DNA of 29,099 nt from an uncultured Rhodanobacteraceae bacterium (lineage in GTDB: Bacteria > Pseudomonadota > Gammaproteobacteria > Xanthomonadales > SZUA-5). The translations under genes and the position numbers were made by a program. The notes below the pieces were generated by a model, which made no database searches, was not told the DNA's origin, and saw only the letters and a program-made list of their open reading frames with translations. Below, one piece after another: positions 6,972-13,313 of this stretch. Numbering within the stretch: position 1 is the stretch's first letter; every line of letters starts with the position of its first letter. The stretch lies in contig CALEZI010000148.1 of assembly GCA_937928755.1 (NCBI GenBank), positions 1 to 29,099 on the forward strand, in the 5' to 3' direction.

Positions 6972-9900
6972 ATGAAGAGACTTCTCGCACCGATCGCGGC
7001 ATTTGGGCTTGTCCAAGCGGTGCACGCCCAGACCGTTTTTCGTAGCAGCTTCGAGGACGTAGGCAGTTCGCCGGCGACCGGGGCGGTGGCCGAGCTACGT
7101 AGCAGCAGCGAGGTCGTCAAAGATACAACTTCGACTGGCGACTGGAACACCTTCGCTTTGTTCCCCACCGCCAATATCCAAGTGGGCGATTTCATCGTCG
7201 TTTACGGGGGCGAGTGGGACGGTGCGCCCCTGATCGGTGAATTTCGATTGTTACTGGAACGGTCCGATGCGCCGCAGCGCTTGAACGCCATTACAACCTT
7301 GGTGACAGCGGTTGCGGGCTCAAGTCTGGTGACCGGCGCTACCGCTGAAATTCGTTTGGCCGCAGCGGTTACATTGCTCAGTGGCAAGGGGTTGATCGAT
7401 GCGGATTGGCGGAACGGTAGCCCAAATGTTGTCAACGCGCCGCTGCAGCCTGCGGTGGATGTTGAAGGCGGCTTGCAAAACTGGGTTGCAGCGATTATCG
7501 CCGACTTGGCCGATGGCACGCTGGAACCCAGGTGGGCGCTAACATTTCCAAATATCAATGGCGGCGTCAACGAATTGACGGTGCCGGCGGAATATGCTGA
7601 CTGGATTATTGGTGAAACCGGTCAGTATACGCTCAGCGTCAGTTCCAGCCTGCCGGCACCCGCTGCCGGCTGGCAATACACCATGCTGCAGGGCCCCACA
7701 TGGGTTAGCCTCGGCAGCAGTGGCGCGCTGAGTTATAGCGTGCCACCAGCGCAGTCGGTGGGGCCTGGTACCTTGCGTATTCGCGTCACCAATCCGCAGC
7801 TCACTGCCTTTCGCGATCTGGACTACACCTACCGACTTGTGGCGGGCAGCGTACTCAGCAGTGCGACCTTTGGCGTTGCCGGTGGTACGCTGTGGACGCC
7901 CGACAACAGCCTTGGCATGCAGATTGCGAACGGGAGTTTGAGCGAAAGCACCGATGTGCAGTGGGTGCAATACCAAGGCGTCAATAACCAAAATGTGCGT
8001 GTATTTCGCACCCAGCCGCGAGATCGGTTGTTAACCTTGCCATCGGTGTTGCTGACGCCCGGTAGTGCTCTGCGAGCCGCCAAGGCTGCTTGTGTGGACA
8101 CCAATTGGGAAACTGGGTGGAATGAAAAAGAAGGCTGCGTCGAGGGGATATTTGTAAGGTTCGACAATGGACACGGCGAAGTCGTGCCGTCCAAACGCAT
8201 TCCTAGCGGTGCGCAAAGCACCTGCCCCGCGTTGGGTAGCGCCCGCCCATTTCCTGCCGTAATGACGGCTTCAACCTTCGCGGCGCTCTGCGATACCGAT
8301 TGTTCTGGCATGATCCCGGTCTTGTTTATTCATGGTTATACAACTGACGGTAATTTGGGCGGCGGCTCTGGCACTTGGGGTAATTTGCCGGCCTTGATAC
8401 ACGGCCTACCGTTGGCCGGCAGTCACATAGCAGCCTACGAGTTTCGCTATCGCACGAATGCCCGGTTCCAGGATATGGCTGCTGATTTGGCTGCCGCCAT
8501 TGTCCTTATTCGAAATGAAACCGGCAATGGCGCGAAAGTTCGGATCATTGCGCATTCTTTCGGTGGCTTGGTGGCGCGTACCTATTTGCAGGGCTTGATT
8601 CCCAACGCGCCAGCGATATCCGGGACGGTTGCAGGCTGCACCAGTTCGCGCCATCCGTATGTCGAAAGTCTGCTGACCTTGGGCACCCCGCATTCCGGTA
8701 TCGCGAGAACCAGTGCAGAGCTGAACGGCACGTGGTTGCCCAAAGGCTGGCATGGAATTGCTGGCTGGGTTATTGACTGGATGCCGGACTCGTCGGTCTG
8801 GCAAGCGGGCGAGTTGAATCCCTTCGACGGCCTCTACTCATCTATGCTTAAAGATTTCTACGGCGTGGAATCCCAAGCCGGCGCCATTCCAAGTCTGTTG
8901 CAGCGGTTTGATGACTACCCCTTGCCGGTGCCCACTTTAAGCCTGATTGGGCTCAACGACGTTCTGGTTGGCAGCAGCCGCTATGGTGGCGGGGATGCAT
9001 TGATTTCCTTCCAGGGTCAGCGCTTTGCTCCGAAGCAGTCTTGCGCGTTCGGAGCGTGCAGTGATTATGGGGCAAGTTCAGCACCACAAACCATCATCGG
9101 TGGCTATAGTGTCGGTAACTGTGTATTCGAGCGGGTCTTGGGCAGTATTGATCCCGAGGCAGCTATCGTACCGGGGAGCGTGGCACCCAAGGAAAGACAA
9201 ACGCTTGAATTCGCGTATAAACATTCCGGCGATCAATTTTATCGGCTCAATAAAGCTGAGCCCGTGGTCGCCAATTCGAACTTGGCGATCAACAACGATA
9301 TCAGGCGTTCCACCCATGACACAATGAATCGTGTGCTCGACTGGCTGGAACGGCAAAACCCCGACCCGGCAGCCACCCGCAAGTTGCGGTTGGAGATAAC
9401 CGGCCCTGGTGCCATCGTGGTTGATAACGGCGGAACGCAGACGCGTTACGACGGTGCGGCCAATTTCGTGTCGGTACGGTACGATCTAGATGTCGGGCCA
9501 AACATTCGCATTAAGCATGAAGCCACGCCTAGCTCACGGTTTTATTCGGCCTCACTCAAACCTTGCGGCGGAATCAGTGCCGATTGGTGCGATTGGCGCG
9601 TCGGGCCGTATGAGTACCTCAGCGCCAGCTTTGTCGTGCCAGACCAGGTCATGCTTAATCTGGTGGTGGCTGGTAGTGGCTCGGTGCGAGTGCAGCCCGG
9701 CAATGCACTGTGCAGTGGACAATGCAGCACCAGCTTCGCCGTCAACACCCCGGTGACGCTGACGCGCGAACTCGTCGGTGGCGGGGTTTGGAACGGCTGG
9801 TCCGGCGCTTGTTCGGGCAACGCCACGTCGTGCAGCTTTACCATGACGCAAGTTCTCGGCGGTGTTCCGCGCTTCGTCACAGCATCGTTTACCACAGCTT

Positions 9901-10634
9901 CCACGCCACCCAATGCAGGAAGGCTCAACGACACCGGCATAGTTTGGAGCGGACATGCCACCAGCGGCAATGCCGCTAGCTGCGGTGGTGTCGGGCACCC
10001 GGCGGGGCAGGATTGCCACTATGGCCGCGATGCCTTGGCGGAAGCGGGGCAGTTGGCCAAGATCGGTGGGGGCAATGCCGGATTCGACTACACCAAGATC
10101 TCCAACAGCGGCCATCCACTCCCCGCGAGTGCGACACTAGGCAGCGGGCCGAACGATTGGGCCTGTACGCGGGACAACGTTACCGGCTTGATCTGGGAGG
10201 TGAAGGTCAATAATGCCGCGCATTTGCGGCATATGGGCTATGGATACACCTGGTACAACCCGAACAGTCCTGACGGAAGCCCCGGCATCGTTGGCGGCAC
10301 CAGCTCCTGCGGCAACACTCTGGGTGGACTGGCCTGCAACACCCACACCTACACTCAGGCGGTGAACGCCGCCGGGCTGTGCGGGGCCAGCGACTGGCGC
10401 ATGCCGAAGTTCAAGGAGTTGCAGGGCGTCGTGGATTATGGCCGGGTCAATCCGGCGATCGACGGTACGTATTTCGTGAATACGTCGAGTTCGGGCTACT
10501 GGTCGGGTTCGTCCAATGCCAACGCCAACGTTTCGAACTACGCGTGGGCCGTCGAATTCAGTGATGGCCTCGGCGGCCCCGGCGCCGGTCGAGACAATAC
10601 ATACCGGGTTCGATTGGTGCGAGGCGGACAGTGA
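6972..10634 (+). CDS. Exported lipase-like alpha/beta hydrolase fused to a DUF1566 domain
   Basis: A 1220-aa protein. The start is ATG at 6972 (MKRLL), giving a standard signal peptide ending HAQ; GTG at 6966 is in frame two codons earlier. Just after cleavage comes VFRSSFED, the F-x-x-x-F-E motif. Residues about 100-440 are unassigned, with an Ig-like stretch near 210-290. An alpha/beta-hydrolase domain (about 445-780) shows the oxyanion HG in FIHGYTT (near 454), the nucleophile elbow AHSFGG with Ser529, and LGTPHSG typical of bacterial triacylglycerol lipases. Near 900-975 lies one bacterial-repeat module (C-x3-C, WNGWSGACSG, CSFTM). Residues about 985-1220 are a DUF1566 domain nearly matching protein 1, ending VRLVRGGQ. 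A lectin-like, possibly retroelement-diversified domain on a lipase suggests targeting of the enzyme to varying surfaces (inference). Confidence 0.87.
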   Translation: MKRLLAPIAAFGLVQAVHAQTVFRSSFEDVGSSPATGAVAELRSSSEVVKDTTSTGDWNTFALFPTANIQVGDFIVVYGGEWDGAPLIGEFRLLLERSDAPQRLNAITTLVTAVAGSSLVTGATAEIRLAAAVTLLSGKGLIDADWRNGSPNVVNAPLQPAVDVEGGLQNWVAAIIADLADGTLEPRWALTFPNINGGVNELTVPAEYADWIIGETGQYTLSVSSSLPAPAAGWQYTMLQGPTWVSLGSSGALSYSVPPAQSVGPGTLRIRVTNPQLTAFRDLDYTYRLVAGSVLSSATFGVAGGTLWTPDNSLGMQIANGSLSESTDVQWVQYQGVNNQNVRVFRTQPRDRLLTLPSVLLTPGSALRAAKAACVDTNWETGWNEKEGCVEGIFVRFDNGHGEVVPSKRIPSGAQSTCPALGSARPFPAVMTASTFAALCDTDCSGMIPVLFIHGYTTDGNLGGGSGTWGNLPALIHGLPLAGSHIAAYEFRYRTNARFQDMAADLAAAIVLIRNETGNGAKVRIIAHSFGGLVARTYLQGLIPNAPAISGTVAGCTSSRHPYVESLLTLGTPHSGIARTSAELNGTWLPKGWHGIAGWVIDWMPDSSVWQAGELNPFDGLYSSMLKDFYGVESQAGAIPSLLQRFDDYPLPVPTLSLIGLNDVLVGSSRYGGGDALISFQGQRFAPKQSCAFGACSDYGASSAPQTIIGGYSVGNCVFERVLGSIDPEAAIVPGSVAPKERQTLEFAYKHSGDQFYRLNKAEPVVANSNLAINNDIRRSTHDTMNRVLDWLERQNPDPAATRKLRLEITGPGAIVVDNGGTQTRYDGAANFVSVRYDLDVGPNIRIKHEATPSSRFYSASLKPCGGISADWCDWRVGPYEYLSASFVVPDQVMLNLVVAGSGSVRVQPGNALCSGQCSTSFAVNTPVTLTRELVGGGVWNGWSGACSGNATSCSFTMTQVLGGVPRFVTASFTTASTPPNAGRLNDTGIVWSGHATSGNAASCGGVGHPAGQDCHYGRDALAEAGQLAKIGGGNAGFDYTKISNSGHPLPASATLGSGPNDWACTRDNVTGLIWEVKVNNAAHLRHMGYGYTWYNPNSPDGSPGIVGGTSSCGNTLGGLACNTHTYTQAVNAAGLCGASDWRMPKFKELQGVVDYGRVNPAIDGTYFVNTSSSGYWSGSSNANANVSNYAWAVEFSDGLGGPGAGRDNTYRVRLVRGGQ
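10495..10634 (+). other. Candidate DGR variable region VR2
   Basis: The 3' end of the lipase-DUF1566 gene, from GYWSG to the stop, has the layout of DUF1566-type DGR variable regions: YWSG, then an Asn/Ala/Ser run, AW-x-V-x-F-x-x-G, a variable block, R, and RVRLVRGGQ. From 10563 the codons GAT GGC CTC GGC GGC CCC GGC GCC GGT CGA GAC are mostly NNC, as adenine mutagenesis of AAC codons would give. The final 24 bp (10611-10634), identical to 5238-5261, would be the initiation-of-mutagenic-homing region. No template repeat was found in the window. Confidence 0.55.
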
Positions 10635-10730
10635 TTTGGCACTCATTATGCGGAGCTGAGCAAGTGTCATGAACGACCCCAGGCGCAATGCGCAGAGGCC
10701 GCCCAGCGCGAACGCCTGGTCGGGTCGCTG

Positions 10731-11387
10731 GTGTGGCGGGTGGCGGACGCCAGAATGAGCGTTCAGTTGGCCAAGGACCTGCAAGCTCTTTCTTCATTCG
10801 CCCAGTTCCAGCGCCTGGCCGAGCCGGCGGTCGGCAACGGGATCACTTTTCTCGGTTACGTCGTGCGCCCGCACGTCCGGCCGGTGCGTCGGCGAGTGGT
10901 CGGGCATCTGCGTGATCGGCTGGCGCGTCATCGCCGCCGCATCTGCAGCAGCGCCAGCCTGTGGGAGCTTCCGCCCGGTAGAGTCGATGAACTGCAGGCC
11001 ACGCTTGCTTCTTGTTACGACCATCTCAGGCACGCCCAAGCCGCCCGCCTGCGCGCTGCGGTGTTTTGCAGCGAGCTGTGGCTGGCGCCGGATCAACAGG
11101 CGAGGGCCGGAAAATCGGCTCGCACAGATCCGCCCAGACACGGCCAAGGCGACGGACAGCCCATTGCCCGCGGCGGGTTGCCCGCCGGTCTGTCCTGGCC
11201 GCTATCCGCCGGCGAGACATTGATGGCGGCACTGCGCCGCCGGTGTATCGCCTACGCCCGCATCGCTGAACATGGCTGCGTCAAGGACCGGCTCAGGCGG
11301 CGCCATTTGCTCGCCACGTACGTATCGGCCGATCCGTCCGCGAGCGCACCGGCAATCGATATCCATGTTCCTGGAGTCCAACCGTGA
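10731..11387 (+). pseudogene. Truncated DGR-type reverse transcriptase (C-terminal thumb region)
   Basis: The 218-aa frame contains GNGITFLGYVVRP (about residues 35-47), then VRRRVVGHLRDRLARHRRR, a YDHLRHAQAARLR helix and SELWLAP. This succession is what I know from the region after the YxDD motif and the thumb of diversity-generating retroelement reverse transcriptases (FLGYxVRP, VRRRVV, HxRHA). The palm with motifs A and YxDD, normally about 200 residues upstream, is missing: the frame is open back to the stop of the lipase-DUF1566 gene at 10634, but those roughly 70 residues are not RT-like. GTG 10731 or ATG 10755 could start translation. The stop overlaps the next gene's GTG (GTGA), so the fragment still looks translated. 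It is either a decayed RT or a retained thumb-only protein; catalysis by itself is impossible. Confidence 0.7.
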
Positions 11388-11902
11388 AATGTCTTGCAAA
11401 ATCCGAGCTCTTTCTCGCCCTTGCGGTCGTATCGTCCTTGGCCCGCGCGGTCGACTGCCAAAACATCCCGCCCAGCAACCCCGACAGCGCCTACCAGACC
11501 CACGGCGACGGCACGGCGACCGATACCCGCAGCGGCCTGGTGTGGAAGCGTTGCAGCGAGGGCCAGAGCTGGACAGGCAGCACCTGTAGCGGCACTGCGA
11601 GCGGGCATACCTGGAATCAGGCCTTGGCACTCGCCGAGGCCAGCACATTCGCCGGGCATGCGGACTGGCGGCTACCCAATATCAAGGAGCTGACCAGTTT
11701 GATCGAGGAATGTCGGGATGCGCCAGCGATCAACAACACTCTGTTTCCAAACACGCCGAATTCGTTTTTCTGGTCGGGTTCGCCCGATGCCAGCCATCCT
11801 AGCGACACGTGGTACGTCCAGTTTCATTTTGGCGACGGCGGCAGCTACTCTCGGAGCGGTGCCCTTCCTTTCCAGGTGCGGTTGGTGCGCAGCGAACAGT
11901 GA
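11384..11902 (+). CDS. Exported DUF1566 protein 4 (single domain)
   Basis: A 172-aa protein with signal peptide (MKCLAKSELFLALAVVSSLARA) followed only by a DUF1566 domain: TDTRSGLVWKRCSEGQSW, ADWRLPNIKELTSLIEE, FPNT, FFWSGS, W-Y-V-Q-F-H-F-G and terminal VRLVRSEQ. It starts at GTG 11384, with GGAG about 8 nt upstream; its GTGA overlaps the stop of the truncated reverse transcriptase, implying translational coupling. Its core resembles protein 2 (shared WKRCSEGQS) more than proteins 1 and 3, so at least two DUF1566 subtypes are present. The last 24 nt match those of proteins 1 and 3 at 20 positions. It is probably a DGR target exported to the periplasm or surface. Confidence 0.85.
   Translation: MKCLAKSELFLALAVVSSLARAVDCQNIPPSNPDSAYQTHGDGTATDTRSGLVWKRCSEGQSWTGSTCSGTASGHTWNQALALAEASTFAGHADWRLPNIKELTSLIEECRDAPAINNTLFPNTPNSFFWSGSPDASHPSDTWYVQFHFGDGGSYSRSGALPFQVRLVRSEQ
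11769..11902 (+). other. Candidate DGR variable region VR3
   Basis: The 3' end of the gene starting at 11384, from FFWSGS to the stop. The pattern T-W-Y-V-Q-F-H-F-G, followed by about 14 unlike residues and VRLVR, aligns in register with VR2 (A-W-A-V-E-F-S-D-G). The sequence around the stop, CAGTGATTTGGC, is shared with the gene ending at 10634, extending the match beyond the coding region. Confidence 0.45.
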
Positions 11903-11982
11903 TTTGGCCTTTTTGATCGCCGACGCATGGGATTCCGAATGGACGCGCGGTCATGCGTTGGGAAAATCGTCGGGATTGGGCT

Positions 11983-12001
11983 AACCCGCGTAAGGCGGGT
12001 T
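11983..12001. repeat. REP-like hairpin 1
   Basis: AACCCGC and GCGGGTT form a perfect 7-bp stem around GTAAG. The composition (AACCCGCGTAAGGCGGGTT) resembles REP palindromes that accompany RAYT transposases, a stub of which lies 250 bp downstream. It may also serve as transcription end for the DUF1566 gene. Confidence 0.55.
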
Positions 12002-12017
12002 CCCGGCAGAGGTAGGT

Positions 12018-12049
12018 GGAACCCGCACACGCTTCATCGTGCGGATTCC
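12018..12049. repeat. REP-like hairpin 2
   Basis: GGAA-C-CCGCAC pairs with GTGCGG-A-TTCC across a 10-base loop, with one mismatch. It follows a GTAG tetranucleotide (12012-12015 region reads GTAGG), and lies 16 bp after hairpin 1, so the two may form a BIME-type pair. Confidence 0.5.
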
Positions 12050-12159
12050 ATCGCCACGCGCACGGCACGACGGAGTTGGGGTGTCGCGAGCCGGGCGGGG
12101 GAATCCGCGTGGCTGGACCCCGGCATGTTGACTTTTCCGGGTGCGCGGGTTCCGCCCTC

Positions 12160-12175
12160 GTCAGATTTTTCTGAC
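12160..12175. repeat. Small AT-centred hairpin
   Basis: GTCAGA and TCTGAC pair across TTTT and are followed by ATTTT. It is a weak terminator-like or REP-related structure between the REP hairpins and the RAYT stub. Confidence 0.35.
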
Positions 12176-12253
12176 ATTTTCCGCGGGGGATGCTGACTTA
12201 CGGGCGCGGGTGAGGTGGGCATGCTGGCGGTCCGTTTCTATCGGATGCTGGCA

Positions 12254-12355
12254 ATGCTTAACTATCGACGTGCGTTGACGTCGGGTGGCACGTGGTCTTT
12301 CACGGTCAACCTGTTGCAGCGTCGCAAGAACGATCTGCTGGTGCGCCATATCGAT
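12254..12355 (+). pseudogene. RAYT (REP-associated tyrosine transposase) N-terminal stub
   Basis: The frame from ATG 12254 reads LNYRRALTSGGTWSFTVNLL then RRKNDLLVRHID, which is the start of Y1/HUH-type REP-associated transposases (typically YRRxxxPGGTYFFTVNLLERR...L...ID). After HID at 12355 the translation loses all similarity, and the conserved HLH (histidine pair) and catalytic tyrosine regions are absent. The break lies 41 bp before the end of the phage-type operon, suggesting that arrival or deletion of the element destroyed the gene. The rest of the transposase is not found at the other end of the element. Confidence 0.7.
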
Positions 12356-12396
12356 CGGACCTTCCCTAGTTGCGCGCAGCAGGCGCTCCAGTGCTG

Positions 12397-12813
12397 TCAG
12401 CGATGCCGACTGAGACGGATAGTGACCGCGACTAGTGTCTCCAACGCCCGATTCCACCTTCGCCAAGCCGTCGTCCGGTCGCACCCCATCCACGCGCAGA
12501 TGTCCTTCCAGGGTTCATGGCTGGCGCGCTTCCACAGTAAATGGCGCTGTTCTTCGTTGAGCGCGCTGACCCAATCGAAGCAGGCGAGCATGCGGTCGAT
12601 GGCCGCCCCGCTGGGTGGGAAGAACACGGGTCGGTCGTCGGTCGCGAACTTTTCGCTGGCGCTGCGCGGGATTTGGGGCCAGGTCGAGGCGTAGCCGCGG
12701 GGGCCGGCGGGTGGCAGTTTGCGGGCGGTGCGTGAGGCTTCTTCGAGCATCGCTGCCAGTTCCTTGGTGGTGGCCGGCATTCGGATCTTGGCGACGGGGC
12801 GGGTGAGGCTCAT
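12397..12813 (-). CDS. DUF6362-like phage protein with C-terminal HTH
   Basis: A 138-aa protein. It starts at ATG 12813, with AAGGAGG 5 nt upstream and a 4-nt ATGA overlap with the resolvase gene, rather than further upstream where the frame stays open with Arg-rich shadow sequence. Residues about 50-138 have the pattern TWPQIPRS, AIDRMLACFDWVSALNEEQRHLL, WKDICAWMGCDRTTAWRRW, a sigma-like helix-turn-helix. This resembles DUF6362 proteins found at the end of phage replication modules, often just before packaging genes. Here it is the last gene of the operon and no terminase follows. DNA binding is inferred from the HTH. Confidence 0.75.
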   Translation of the reverse strand: MSLTRPVAKIRMPATTKELAAMLEEASRTARKLPPAGPRGYASTWPQIPRSASEKFATDDRPVFFPPSGAAIDRMLACFDWVSALNEEQRHLLWKRASHEPWKDICAWMGCDRTTAWRRWNRALETLVAVTIRLSRHR

Positions 12814-13295
12814 GCGGCCTCCTTGGCGGCGCTGGCGGCGTTGGCGCGCGGCGAGACGCACAGCAGCAGCGCGATTGCGTCGGCCTCGTTGTCGTCTTTG
12901 GGCGCAAATCCGCGCCGCTCGACGGCGGCGATAACGGCTGCCTTGCTGGCATTGCCGCTGCCCGTCACCGCGCGCTTGATGGTGCCGACGGGTACGCCGG
13001 CATAGGGGATCTGGTGTTGTTCGCACCAGGCGCTGAGTTGACCGAGCAGTCCACCGTAGACGTGGGCTGCATCGACACCCTGATGCCGGCGCACTTCCTC
13101 GAAGTGGACTTCGCCGATCAACGTCAGTTGGTGCATCTCATCGAGCCAGCGACGAAAGCGCAGGTAGCGCATGCCGCCGCCCTCGAATCGCTGCGGACGA
13201 AAGCTCTGCGTGCCGCTGGTGATGGTGCCGTTTGGATTGGCGATCGCCCAGCCGGTTTGGGTGCCAAGGTCGAGTGCCAGGATCGTGGGGGTCAT
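12810..13295 (-). CDS. RuvC-like Holliday junction resolvase (phage type)
   Basis: A 161-aa protein with RNase H fold signatures: LALDLGTQTGWA with Asp9 on strand 1, HFEEV with Glu66/Glu67, and NEADAIALLL with Asp139, giving the acidic residues of RuvC-family nucleases. It is expected to cut branched DNA from replication or recombination. The start ATG 13295 is preceded by GGAGG. It follows the primase/helicase gene by 18 nt and overlaps the DUF6362 gene by 4 nt, so it belongs to the leftward replication operon. Confidence 0.82.
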   Translation of the reverse strand: MTPTILALDLGTQTGWAIANPNGTITSGTQSFRPQRFEGGGMRYLRFRRWLDEMHQLTLIGEVHFEEVRRHQGVDAAHVYGGLLGQLSAWCEQHQIPYAGVPVGTIKRAVTGSGNASKAAVIAAVERRGFAPKDDNEADAIALLLCVSPRANAASAAKEAA

Positions 13296-13313
13296 GGTGT
13301 CCTCCGGGTGGGG

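Noticed and set aside
10635..10730. Spacer before the RT fragment considered as template repeat or Avd gene
   Set aside because: No alignment with the candidate variable regions beyond short GGTCGGGT-type matches, and the translation is not Avd-like.
12215..12694. 159-aa plus-strand frame as a full transposase gene
   Set aside because: RAYT similarity stops at 12355; beyond that it is antisense to the DUF6362 gene.
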